Under the pieces are notes generated by a model that did no database searches, was not told the DNA's origin, and worked only from the letters and a program-made list of their open reading frames with translations. A program made the position numbers and the translations under genes. From Acidaminococcus fermentans (lineage in GTDB: Bacteria; Bacillota_C; Negativicutes; Acidaminococcales; Acidaminococcaceae), in contig SFHH01000035.1 in assembly GCA_004555735.1 (NCBI GenBank), positions 1 through 14,803 of the forward strand: 14,803 nt of DNA. Reading direction: 5' to 3'. Positions 1-6,567 of the stretch are shown here, piece by piece. Numbering within the stretch: the stretch's first letter is position 1; the number at the start of each line of letters is the position of its first letter.

Positions 1-222
1 CATGACGATATCGATCAAAACGCCGGGGACGCTGCCCAGGACTTTAGGGACGGTGATCAGGCCTGCTCCCTGCTGTCCCAGGGCCAGCATCACCAGGCCA
101 CCCACCAGGGAAGCAGGCAGGAACAGTTTCTGCAGGGGTTTCACGAATTCTCGGACGAAGAAGCCTAGGAGGATGAACATGCTCACGGCCGTCATCATAT
201 TCATCAATGCACGGATTGTCAT
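1..222 (-). CDS. ESS-family (GltS-like) sodium/glutamate symporter, N-terminal fragment
   Basis: The reverse strand from the ATG at 220-222 reads 74 codons without a stop to the window edge, so the gene is cut off at its C-terminus. The translation begins MTIRALMNMMTAVSMF and continues with a hydrophobic segment (about residues 8-23). A basic linker follows with the pattern FxREFVKPLQKLFLPASLVGG (about 22-42), then a second hydrophobic stretch. The first helix, the 'LLG.x.R' turn and the 'LQK.F.PASL.GG' re-entry are the N-terminal pattern of the glutamate:Na+ symporter (ESS) family of inner-membrane carriers. A good RBS (AGAGAGGTG) lies about 5 bases before the ATG. The gene is divergent from the LysR-type regulator, which is the likely local controller. 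Glutamate is the best-known substrate of the family, but paralogues may carry other dicarboxylates. The family call is fairly sure; the substrate is not. Confidence 0.75.
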   Translation of the reverse strand, partial: MTIRALMNMMTAVSMFILLGFFVREFVKPLQKLFLPASLVGGLVMLALGQQGAGLITVPKVLGSVPGVLIDIVM

Positions 223-492
223 AAGGCACCTCTCTCTAATACGAAGAAATTACAACTGTTATCATACTTTTCCAATTATTTAATTCTGCCTTTTGCTCCT
301 TGTTCGATCCCCCTCTTTTCCAATACAGTCCATTTTTTTTCATGTCCTGTCATTTTCTCTGAAACCAGTTTTCGCAGCAACTGGTTCCCTTTTTTTTTAA
401 AATTATGATATCATGGAGAAAATCAATTGAAAAACAGTATTTAATTCTATTTTTAACAATGTTTTTACTGTGATGAAGAAAGGAAGAGCAGA
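223..492. promoter_or_regulatory. Divergent control region between the symporter and the LysR gene
   Basis: This 270-bp AT-rich stretch holds no convincing gene. It contains an 11-bp direct repeat TATTTAATTCT at 277-287 and again at 438-448, one copy nearer each gene. It also has a perfect 10-bp palindrome ATGATATCAT at 405-414 and a hairpin followed by a run of nine T at 363-398. Promoter hexamers are present only in weak form, such as TATGAT on the reverse strand before the symporter, so I do not fix a transcription start. In LysR systems the regulator usually binds such a divergent region and controls both itself and the neighbour. That role is inferred here. Confidence 0.5.
363..398 (+). 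terminator. Orphan hairpin plus T-run upstream of the LysR gene
   Basis: AACCAGTT (363-370) and AACTGGTT (379-386) form a perfect 8-bp stem with an 8-base loop. It is followed after CCC by nine T residues (390-398), which is the form of a weak intrinsic terminator or attenuator on the plus strand. No gene ends into it from the left on this strand. It may therefore limit antisense read-through, terminate a short leader or small RNA, or act only as a DNA inverted repeat for a regulator. The stem is short and moderately AT-rich, so termination strength is uncertain. Confidence 0.35.
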
Positions 493-1470
493 ATGAGCCT
501 ATTAGGGTTTGAATATTTTATAACCGTAGCTAAAGAAGGGAATATCTCCCGGGCTGCAGAAAAGCTTTATGTCAGCCAGCAGTCCCTGAGCGCTCATATC
601 AAGCGCTTGGAAACCCAGTATGGAGTGACCTTGTTTGAACGGAAACCCGTACTGCGGCTGACTCCCGCCGGAAAGGCCATGCTATTCTATGCCCAGCAGA
701 TCCTCCAGGCAGAAAACCAAATGACGGCCCGGTTCACGGATCTGGTCAAAGATTACCATGGGGAGCTGCGGTTTGGGATTTCTCGGCAGCGGGGGGAAGC
801 TTTTTTTACTCATATCTGGGAGAGGTATCATGAAAAATATCCTCATATTGAAATCTTATTGAAGGAAAAGAACAGCGAAGAACTGCTGAATCGGCTCCGC
901 ACCCACCAGCTGGACCTCTGTGTCTGCGTCAATGTGCCCGAAGATCGGGATCTCCAAATCGAACCTTTGGTAGAAGAGCATCTGTGCTGTTCCCTCAGTC
1001 AGTCCCTCCTGATGCATTACCGGCCGAAGACAGGACGGGACGATTTCCAACGATATGTGCGGGATGGGGTGGACTTATTGGATCTGCAGGATTTGCCTTT
1101 ATTCCATCGGCCCCAGGAAAACCAGATCAGGGTTGCGGTAGACCGACTTTACGCCAGCCACAATCTGTATCCTCACTGCATCCTGGAAACCAACAATCAG
1201 CGCCTGATGCTCTCCTTGGCTCAGTATGGTGTGGGCATCATTACTCCGATTTATCTCTATATCTGTTATGAAGCCCAATCTCTGGCTTTAGGGATGCCGC
1301 AGATCGTCAAATTGACCAATGACATCATTTCCACCAAAATCAGTATTGTCACGTTAAAGGACCAGCCTCTCCCGGCTTATGCGGAAGTCTTGAAAGAACT
1401 GATCCGAGACGAATTCCAGCGCTATAGGAAAGTCATGGATCGACTCTTTGACTTTGCACTGGTATCCTGA
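493..1470 (+). CDS. LysR-type transcriptional regulator
   Basis: This 325-residue protein has the usual LysR length. Residues 1-60 form the winged helix-turn-helix, with the recognition region SRAAEKLYVSQQSLSAHIKRL (about 19-39) and the following wing pattern GVTLFERKPVLRLTPAG. A linker helix leads to a periplasmic-binding-protein-like effector domain from about residue 90 to 300 (ELRFGISRQRG is its first strand; YGVGIITPIY lies in the second lobe). The ATG at 493 is preceded by an AAGGAAGAG-type RBS. The protein should bind DNA as a dimer or tetramer and respond to a small acid or amino acid. The divergent ESS symporter is the most likely target because LysR genes commonly control the gene they diverge from. 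The effector cannot be read from sequence. The gene ends at a strong bidirectional terminator and is convergent with the RpiR gene. Confidence 0.93.
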   Translation: MSLLGFEYFITVAKEGNISRAAEKLYVSQQSLSAHIKRLETQYGVTLFERKPVLRLTPAGKAMLFYAQQILQAENQMTARFTDLVKDYHGELRFGISRQRGEAFFTHIWERYHEKYPHIEILLKEKNSEELLNRLRTHQLDLCVCVNVPEDRDLQIEPLVEEHLCCSLSQSLLMHYRPKTGRDDFQRYVRDGVDLLDLQDLPLFHRPQENQIRVAVDRLYASHNLYPHCILETNNQRLMLSLAQYGVGIITPIYLYICYEAQSLALGMPQIVKLTNDIISTKISIVTLKDQPLPAYAEVLKELIRDEFQRYRKVMDRLFDFALVS

Positions 1471-1473
1471 CAG

Positions 1474-1539
1474 AAAAAGAGCTGTGCAAGCATAGCCGAT
1501 TCGATTTGAAGCATCGGTATGTTTCACAGCTCTTTTTTT
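1474..1539. terminator. Bidirectional intrinsic terminator between LysR and RpiR genes
   Basis: AAAAAGAGCTGTG (1474-1486) pairs perfectly with CACAGCTCTTTTT (1525-1537). Inside the stem, CATA-G-CCGAT and ATCGG-TATG form a second helix with one bulged G. The T-run after the stem serves plus-strand transcription. The A-run at the left end becomes a T-run for minus-strand transcription. It lies directly after the LysR stop codon and just beyond the RpiR stop, so it can close both convergent units. Confidence 0.9.
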
Positions 1540-1563
1540 ATAGGGATGTAAATATCCCAACCA

Positions 1564-2421
1564 TCAATACAGTTTTTCTTTGACAACCAGGGCATCTAAT
1601 TGATCCAATCGTTTTTCAACAGAAGGGTCATTGGCTGATGTTAAGGCCAAGATAATCAATTCGATGATGCAGAAAGGTGCGATATAAGAATTGGTAAAAC
1701 CCATCCCTTCCACTTTGGCCGTAAGCAAAATATCAGCAAAACGGGCAAAAGGAGCCGTCTCGTAATCTGTCAATAAAATGACGGAAGTCCCATTTTGCTT
1801 TGCGATTCGGATGATTTTTTCAGCCATTTCAGAGTAGCGGGAAAAACTGATCAAAAAAAGACAATCTTGTTTCCCCATATCAAACGCCGTTTCCAAAGCA
1901 GAAGAATCTGCATGGGTGATGGGCTGCACATGGGGCAATAGCAAATTCAGTTTGCTGCACAGGTACATCACACAGCTGACCGTCCCCCGAAAACCTGCCA
2001 CATAAATGTGCTGGCTCTGGAGCAGGGTTTTTGTGATCTGATGCAGGAGATCCGGCGTGATTTTTAACAAGCTGCCCTCGATATTGTTCAGGACCCAGCT
2101 ACTGACTTTTTCCATGAAATCACTCTGCTGGAGCCGTTCTTTAGTCAGCTGGTACTTAGCACTAGGCGTCTGGGCATTTTGTTTGGCTTCATACCGTTTC
2201 GTCAGCTGTTCATTCATTTGGTTACGGAAATCACCGTATTTTTCAAAGCCCAGCCTCCGAATGAAACGGATGACAGAGGTATCGCTGACTCCAATAGCCC
2301 GTGCTAAAGAAGAGGAGGTCATCATTCCCACGGTATCGATTTGCTGCAGGATGTAGTTGGCAATCTGAACTTCTACTTTGGAAAGTTCCATGTTTTTGAT
2401 TTTCTCTATCAGGGACTCCAT
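1564..2421 (-). CDS. MurR/RpiR-family transcriptional regulator (HTH_6 + SIS)
   Basis: This is a 285-residue regulator. Residues 1-75 form the RpiR-type helix-turn-helix (SLARAIGVSDTSVIRFIRRLGF, about 38-59). Residues about 120-250 form a SIS phosphosugar-binding fold, with the glycine/serine turn IYVAGFRGTVSC and the second strand LISFSRYSEMAEKII. I place the start at ATG 2421 because AAGGAG lies 6 bases upstream. A TTG eight codons further up would overlap the preceding gene and lacks a good RBS. It follows iadA by 13 bases and is certainly co-transcribed, so it probably controls its own operon. RpiR proteins usually sense sugar phosphates through the SIS domain. Pairing with a dipeptidase suggests a different ligand or a cell-wall link, but this is inference. 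The C-terminus is complete and ends near the shared terminator. Confidence 0.93.
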   Translation of the reverse strand: MESLIEKIKNMELSKVEVQIANYILQQIDTVGMMTSSSLARAIGVSDTSVIRFIRRLGFEKYGDFRNQMNEQLTKRYEAKQNAQTPSAKYQLTKERLQQSDFMEKVSSWVLNNIEGSLLKITPDLLHQITKTLLQSQHIYVAGFRGTVSCVMYLCSKLNLLLPHVQPITHADSSALETAFDMGKQDCLFLISFSRYSEMAEKIIRIAKQNGTSVILLTDYETAPFARFADILLTAKVEGMGFTNSYIAPFCIIELIILALTSANDPSVEKRLDQLDALVVKEKLY

Positions 2422-2434
2422 ATTGCTCTCCTTG

Positions 2435-3592
2435 TTACTCTTCAAATGTCCCTTTCATCAGGACCTTTCCCTCCCAGACGGCCTTTTTACCTTTGGCCAG
2501 GACACCTGTGATGGCCAAATCATCATCGTAGACTATGAAATCCGCATCATAGCCTGGGGCAATCCTGCCTTTGGTCTGCTGCAGGCCCATGTTCTGGGCG
2601 GGATTGGTGGTCAGGAGACGGAGCGCGGTTTCCAGCGGGACCTGGCGTTCTTCCACCAGGATCCGGATGACTTCATGGAGGGACTGGGGGGTGGCATAGG
2701 TGAGGCCGATGCACTCCATCTTTTCATTGAACCGGGGCTGGCTCCCATAGGCGTCGCTGGAAAGAGAAAGCTGCTGTAGCTGGGGATCTTCTTCCAGATA
2801 CCGACAGATCTTATCGGCGACTTTTTCGTTGGCTTCTTTTGAGGAACCGGCAGTGATGTCGATCCGGCCTCCCATCTTGGCATAAGTAAGGGCCTGGGAG
2901 AACAGATCATCATTCCGGCCTATATGGGTGGGCAGGAAGGTGGAGGGGGGCAGGTCACTTTTTTCCAGGGCATAGAAGATGGGGCCCAGGCCTGCTTTGC
3001 CGCTTCCGGTATGGATGGTGACCAAACCGGCGCAGCCCGCCAGCATGCCGCCCCGCCGGGCCAGGGTGCCCAGGCGGATCAGTTCTTCCCCGGTGATATG
3101 GGAGCTGCGGTGATCCGACATGGCCACTTTCACTCCGATCACTTCGTGGATCAGCATGATGTCCCGTTCCACATCCCCGGTGAGCGTGGGACTAGGATAG
3201 GCATAGGACCCGGTCAGCATATAGCAGGACAGGCCTTCTTCATTCAGCGCCTGGCATTTTGCCTGGAGATTTTCCAGGCTCCGGGTGATCCCATCCGTTC
3301 CTAAAAGCCCCAGGACCGTTGTGACCCCGCATCGGAAGATCGTGCTCAGCTGGGCTTCCGGCACCCGTGTCCGGGGACCCTGTTCCCCGCCTCCGCCGGT
3401 AATGTGCTCATGGCAGTCGATATACCCGGGGGCCAGCCGGCGGCCATCCAGCTGCAATTTTTCCACTTCTCCAATCCCATCATATTCATTGATGGAAGGA
3501 GAGATCCGGACGATTTTACCGCCTTCCACCAGGATATCCTGGATGCCTTTCGGCTCAGGAGCATACAATCGGGCCTGTTTGATGACCAGCAT
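2435..3592 (-). CDS. iadA: Isoaspartyl dipeptidase (beta-aspartyl-peptidase, IadA)
   Basis: This 385-residue protein is close to the length of E. coli IadA (390) and matches it along its whole length from memory. IadA is a binuclear-zinc amidohydrolase that cleaves beta-aspartyl (isoaspartyl) dipeptides, releasing aspartate and the second amino acid. Every active-site residue known in the E. coli enzyme has a counterpart: H61 and H63 (DCHEH), E70, Y130, the carboxylated lysine K155 (GVKVAMSDHR), R162, H194, H223 and R226 (PTHIGRN), D280 and S284 (SSDAYGS). The 'LGLLGTDGITR' stretch after the metal site and the C-terminal beta-sandwich return (KGRIAPGYDADF) are also typical. There is no signal peptide, so it acts in the cytoplasm. 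The ATG at 3592 has a GAGGTGG RBS. It is the first gene of a two-gene operon with the RpiR regulator and has its own promoter at 3641-3669. Aspartate release fits an amino-acid-fermenting host. Confidence 0.95.
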   Translation of the reverse strand: MLVIKQARLYAPEPKGIQDILVEGGKIVRISPSINEYDGIGEVEKLQLDGRRLAPGYIDCHEHITGGGGEQGPRTRVPEAQLSTIFRCGVTTVLGLLGTDGITRSLENLQAKCQALNEEGLSCYMLTGSYAYPSPTLTGDVERDIMLIHEVIGVKVAMSDHRSSHITGEELIRLGTLARRGGMLAGCAGLVTIHTGSGKAGLGPIFYALEKSDLPPSTFLPTHIGRNDDLFSQALTYAKMGGRIDITAGSSKEANEKVADKICRYLEEDPQLQQLSLSSDAYGSQPRFNEKMECIGLTYATPQSLHEVIRILVEERQVPLETALRLLTTNPAQNMGLQQTKGRIAPGYDADFIVYDDDLAITGVLAKGKKAVWEGKVLMKGTFEE

Positions 3593-3621
3593 AGTACCAC
3601 CTCACTGTTTCTAAGGGATTT

Positions 3622-3645
3622 GTATTCGAATACTGTTTTCAGTAT
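3622..3645. promoter_or_regulatory. Overlapping operator-like palindromes at the iadA transcription start
   Basis: GTATTCGAATAC (3622-3633) is a perfect 12-bp palindrome. Overlapping it, ATACTG (3630-3635) and CAGTAT (3640-3645) form a second perfect inverted repeat with a TTTT spacer. Together they cover the predicted start and the -10 hexamer of the iadA promoter, the normal place for a repressor. The RpiR protein encoded in the same operon is the obvious candidate for binding. The GntR or LysR proteins of the window cannot be excluded. Confidence 0.55.
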
Positions 3646-3669
3646 ACCTATCGGGATGGAAGATTACAA
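3641..3669 (-). promoter_or_regulatory. Promoter of iadA-rpiR operon
   Basis: On the minus strand TTGTAA (plus 3664-3669) and TATACT (plus 3641-3646) are separated by exactly 17 bases. This gives a near-consensus sigma-A/sigma-70 promoter with a predicted start near 3634, about 40 bases before the iadA ATG. Two palindromes overlap the -10 and the predicted start, which suggests repression. Confidence 0.75.
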
Positions 3670-3714
3670 TACCCATGGATTGATCTCCGGTAAGATATCC
3701 GGGAAAAAAGCCGT

Positions 3715-3746
3715 TGTATCCAGGACTCTGTGAAGGATTGGATACA
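3715..3746. repeat. Inverted repeat TGTATCCA-N16-TGGATACA
   Basis: Two perfect 8-bp arms (3715-3722 and 3739-3746) lie about 80 to 110 bases upstream of the predicted iadA start. The spacing between arm centres is about 24 bases. This could be an upstream regulator site. It could also be chance in AT-rich DNA, since 8-bp arms are short. Confidence 0.35.
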
Positions 3747-3932
3747 CAATAAATACGAACTATTATATAAATTTAAACATAAATATTCATAAAATAAAAC
3801 ATGAAAAATAAAGACGTAGAGAGAAAAATAAGGGAATATCTATGTGAAATCCATGGAAAATCAAGGGAAGAAAGACTCGTGTAACAAATCGTACATTCAT
3901 AAATAAAGAAAAAAGAACAGATAAAATGGGGA

Positions 3933-3961
3933 TTGACGGGAAAATCTTTTCTTGATATCCT
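3933..3961 (+). promoter_or_regulatory. Promoter of the amidase-DUF2848-TRAP operon
   Basis: TTGACG (3933-3938) and TATCCT (3956-3961) are spaced by 17 bases. The -35 matches consensus at five of six positions and the -10 at four of six. The predicted start is near 3968, giving a leader of about 57 bases before the GTG at 4025. An overlapping TATTAT at 3961-3966 is an alternative -10 with poorer spacing. Confidence 0.6.
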
Positions 3962-3979
3962 ATTATTGTGAGAAAGAAA

Positions 3980-3991
3980 GTAATATATTAC
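3980..3991. promoter_or_regulatory. Perfect 12-bp palindrome in the leader of the amidase operon
   Basis: GTAATATATTAC lies about 12 to 24 bases after the predicted transcription start and before the RBS. It is flanked by a wider TGTGA (3967-3971) / TCACA (3995-3999) inverted pair. It shares the GTA-N6-TAC frame with the palindrome at the iadA start on the other side of the same intergenic region. It may be an operator or a leader hairpin. The binding protein is unknown; the GntR or RpiR product is the natural candidate. Confidence 0.45.
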
Positions 3992-4024
3992 ATATCACAT
4001 CTTTAAAAGGAGCTGAAAAGGAAA

Positions 4025-4813
4025 GTGAAAACGTCGATTGTTCAGATGGATATGAAATTTGCAGATCCCAAAGCCAATTTCCTCCATGCAGAAGAACTCA
4101 TCCGCAAAGCGACTGAAGAACAGCCGGATGTCATTGTGCTGCCGGAGACCTGGAATACAGGCTTTTTCCCTGTGGAAAATCTGGCGGAGCTCTGTGATCA
4201 AGAAGGAAAGGAAACGAAGGAACGGATCGGGAATCTGGCCAAAGAACTCCATACGAATATTGTTGCCGGTTCTGTATCGAATGTAAAAGACGGAAAAGTG
4301 TATAATTCTGCCTTCATCTTTGATAGGACCGGTTCTTGCGTGGGGGAATATGATAAGATCCATGTTTTTACGCCTATGCAGGAAGATGCCTACTATCAAA
4401 AGGGGGACCATCTCTGTACCTTTGAATTAGATGGACACAAATGCGGGATCATCATCTGCTATGATATCCGTTTCCCGGAACTGGCACGGGCACTGGCTCT
4501 GAAAGATATCGAGATCCTCTTCATCTGTGCCCAATGGCCAGCTGTGCGCAGCTTCCACTGGCAGCTCCTGACGGCTGCTCGGGCAGTGGAGAATCAGCTG
4601 TTCGTGGCGGCCTGCAATTCCTGCGGAACAGCTGGAAAAACGGTCTACGGCGGCCGCTCTGTCATCCTTGATCCTTGGGGCGAAACCATCAAGCAGGGGG
4701 GGACCCAGGAAGAAATCTTTACGGGAGAGATCGACTTCAGCAAACTGCAGGAAATCCGTTCATCCATCAATGTATTCCGGGACCGGAGACCGGATCTGTA
4801 TAAAAAATTTTAA
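4025..4813 (+). CDS. Nitrilase-superfamily carbon-nitrogen hydrolase (omega-amidase-like)
   Basis: This 262-residue protein has the single-domain length of the CN-hydrolase superfamily. The Glu-Lys-Cys triad is intact: E41 in VLPETWNTGF, K111 in GEYDKIHVFTP and C145 in IIICYDIRFPEL, with the helper Glu near E120. The CYDxRFPEL pattern, the short 'YDK.H.F' loop and the small size place it near the Nit2/omega-amidase and YafV group. That group hydrolyses carboxamides such as 2-oxoglutaramate or 2-oxosuccinamate to the keto acid plus ammonia. It is probably cytoplasmic. The start is GTG at 4025, with AAGGAG 12 bases upstream. It is the first gene of an operon; its stop codon overlaps the RBS of the DUF2848 gene. 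The linked TRAP transporter suggests that the amide substrate is imported. Superfamily and catalysis are sure; the true substrate is not, and N-carbamoyl or other amides remain possible. Confidence 0.9.
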   Translation: MKTSIVQMDMKFADPKANFLHAEELIRKATEEQPDVIVLPETWNTGFFPVENLAELCDQEGKETKERIGNLAKELHTNIVAGSVSNVKDGKVYNSAFIFDRTGSCVGEYDKIHVFTPMQEDAYYQKGDHLCTFELDGHKCGIIICYDIRFPELARALALKDIEILFICAQWPAVRSFHWQLLTAARAVENQLFVAACNSCGTAGKTVYGGRSVILDPWGETIKQGGTQEEIFTGEIDFSKLQEIRSSINVFRDRRPDLYKKF

Positions 4814-4827
4814 GGAGGCCAAAATAT

Positions 4828-5520
4828 ATGTCTACGGTACGTTTTCAACTGGTGAAAAATGGGGAACTGAAGGATCTGGACATCGTTTATGATGAACTGT
4901 TCGCTATCGGATATTCCGGCCGGAATACGGCCAAGACCATGGAGCATATCCAGGAACTGAAAGAAAGATTCGGGGTCCCTGCACCGAAAATGATCCCGAC
5001 TATCTTCCAAATGTCCAATATGCTGCTGACCAAAGATCTGGACATCCACTTTGTGGGCCATGATACCTGCGGGGAAGTGGAATATGTCATTGTGACCCAG
5101 GGGGATAAGATCTATATCGGATTGGGCAGCGATCACACGGACCGGAAGCTGGAAGGGGAAAGCGTACCGAAAGCAAAACAGGTCTGCCCCAAACCCATCT
5201 GCGGGCTGGTCTGGGATTATGAAGACGTGAAAGACCATTGGGACCAGATTCTGCTGCATTCCTATCAGGTGGTGGATGGCAAAGAAGAAATGTACCAGGA
5301 TGGGGGACTGAAAGATATCCTGCCGGTAGATACCATCCTGGGAGAACTCCATAAACGGGTGGGGGCCGTAGAACGGAGCGTAATCTTCTCCGGGACGGTT
5401 CCTGTGAAAAACGGATTTGTCTTTGGGACACAATTCAGAGGGGAGATGGTGGATCCGGTTTTAAACAGAACGCTTTCATTCCAGTATTCTGTCCATGAGA
5501 TTGGAGAGGAGGAACGGTGA
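4828..5520 (+). CDS. DUF2848 family protein (FAH-like fold), putative hydrolase/isomerase
   Basis: This 230-residue protein matches my memory of the DUF2848 family over its whole length. Shared marks are the 'GYSGRN' opening (29-33), 'GVPAPKMIPTIFQMS' (49-63), GEVEYV (82-87), 'GLGSDHTDRKLE' (98-109), 'SVPKAKQVCPKPI' (112-124) and the late 'YQDG' turn. The family is uncharacterised but is thought to be related to fumarylacetoacetate hydrolase. E83 and E85 (GEVE) and D102 resemble the ExE and Asp metal ligands of that fold. It has no signal peptide or membrane helix. The ATG at 4828 follows AAGGAGG by 8 bases, and the stop overlaps the start of dctP by one base, so it is firmly in the operon. 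Placed between an amidase and a TRAP carrier, it may act on the acid that the amidase releases, or on the same imported compound. The reaction is unknown. Confidence 0.85.
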   Translation: MSTVRFQLVKNGELKDLDIVYDELFAIGYSGRNTAKTMEHIQELKERFGVPAPKMIPTIFQMSNMLLTKDLDIHFVGHDTCGEVEYVIVTQGDKIYIGLGSDHTDRKLEGESVPKAKQVCPKPICGLVWDYEDVKDHWDQILLHSYQVVDGKEEMYQDGGLKDILPVDTILGELHKRVGAVERSVIFSGTVPVKNGFVFGTQFRGEMVDPVLNRTLSFQYSVHEIGEEER

Positions 5521-6554
5521 TGTTGGGGAAAAAATTAAAGATGGCGGGAGCGCTCCTCCTGTCCCTGGGGCTTCTTTTGACCGCTGGCTGCAGCGGTGCC
5601 AAGAAGGGTCCCGATAAGAACGGGGTCTACAAGATCAAATTTGGGTCTACGGGCAACAATGAACATCAGTACACGGTCTATGGAAAGTATTTCAAACAGA
5701 AAGTGGAAGAACTGACCAACGGCAAGGTCCAAGTGGAAATCTACCCCAACAATGCCCTGGGCAATGAACGGGAAATGGCCGAATCGACCTTGATGGGAAC
5801 CATCGAAATGTGCTGTGTCACGTCGGATGGTACGCTGCCGTCCTGGGTACCAGAAACCCAGATCCTTTCCATCCCTTATCTGTTCGCTAACAAGAAAGAA
5901 GCGTATTACGTCCTGGATCATACCCTCCAGGATTATCTGGAACCCAAATTCGAAGCCAAAGGGGCTAAGCATCTGGCCTTTGCAGAACTGGGCTTCCGCC
6001 ATTTCACCAACAATACCCGGCCCATCAAGAAAGCGTCCGATATGAAAGGCATGAAGATCCGGGTCCAGGAAGCTCCTGTCTGGTTTGCTCTGATGAATGA
6101 CTTGCAGGCAACGGCTACGCCAGTTCCTTTTGCTGAGTTGTATACGGCGCTGCAGCAGGGTATGGTGGACGGGGAAGAAAACCCCATCGCTTCCGTTGCC
6201 AGTTCCAAGTTCTATGAAGTACAGAAATATATGAGCCTGGACGGCCATACCTATGCAGCCGGCAGTGCGCTGATCAATAAACAGTTTTATGACAGCCTGC
6301 CGCCGGAATACCAGAAGGCCGTCGACGAGGCGGCCATCTATGCCCGGGATGCCCAGCGGGCCGATATCAACGGGAAAGAAGCCAAGATGCTGGAGGATAT
6401 GAAAGCCAAAGGCATGGAGGTCGATGAAGTGGATATCGATTCCTTTAAAGAGGCGACAAAAGATCTGTATCGGGAGCCTGCCGTTGCGAAACTGGTGAAA
6501 CCGGAACTGGTGGAACTGGTCAAAAAAGCCATTGCAGATATGCCGAAATCCTGA
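5520..6554 (+). CDS. dctP: TRAP transporter solute-binding lipoprotein (DctP family)
   Basis: This 344-residue binding protein captures an organic acid outside the membrane for the TRAP carrier. The first 24 residues form a lipoprotein signal: basic MLGKKLKM, a leucine-rich core, and LTAGC with the lipid-bearing C24. The mature part has the DctP pattern: HQYTVYGKYFKQKVEELT at the start, GMKIRVQEAP with R181 as the expected carboxylate-binding arginine, and the signature ATATPVPFAELYTALQQGMVDG. I choose ATG 5520, since GAGGAGG lies 7 bases upstream. A GTG one codon earlier is possible. The ATG overlaps the DUF2848 stop by one base, indicating translational coupling. R181 argues for a carboxylate ligand, consistent with an amidated keto or dicarboxylic acid, but the ligand is not known. 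The stop is followed by the dctQ RBS. Confidence 0.93.
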   Translation: MLGKKLKMAGALLLSLGLLLTAGCSGAKKGPDKNGVYKIKFGSTGNNEHQYTVYGKYFKQKVEELTNGKVQVEIYPNNALGNEREMAESTLMGTIEMCCVTSDGTLPSWVPETQILSIPYLFANKKEAYYVLDHTLQDYLEPKFEAKGAKHLAFAELGFRHFTNNTRPIKKASDMKGMKIRVQEAPVWFALMNDLQATATPVPFAELYTALQQGMVDGEENPIASVASSKFYEVQKYMSLDGHTYAAGSALINKQFYDSLPPEYQKAVDEAAIYARDAQRADINGKEAKMLEDMKAKGMEVDEVDIDSFKEATKDLYREPAVAKLVKPELVELVKKAIADMPKS

Positions 6555-6567
6555 GGAGGGTTGTAAA

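Larger units (their letters stand above)
3593..4024. other. AT-rich divergent intergenic region between iadA and the amidase operon
   Basis: This 432-bp non-coding stretch contains no credible ORF or structural RNA that I can recognise. Near the left end is the iadA promoter with overlapping palindromes. Near the right end is the amidase operon promoter with a downstream 12-bp palindrome. The middle part (about 3750-3920) is very A/T-rich with many A-tracts and could act as bent DNA or an UP-type element. It shows no clear motif beyond the inverted repeat TGTATCCA/TGGATACA at 3715-3746. Confidence 0.6.

Noticed and set aside
2422..2445. TTG start for the RpiR protein, eight codons upstream
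   Set aside because: It overlaps the iadA stop region and lacks a proper RBS, whereas ATG 2421 has AAGGAG at ideal spacing.
3750..3920. A/T-rich tract as a replication origin or attachment site
   Set aside because: I see no DnaA-box cluster, no iterons, no integrase gene and no tRNA. It is better explained as ordinary AT-rich promoter DNA.
3967..3999. TGTGA/TCACA pair as a CRP site
   Set aside because: The half-sites are 23 bases apart instead of 6, so it is not a CRP-like operator. It may just be part of a leader hairpin around the central palindrome.
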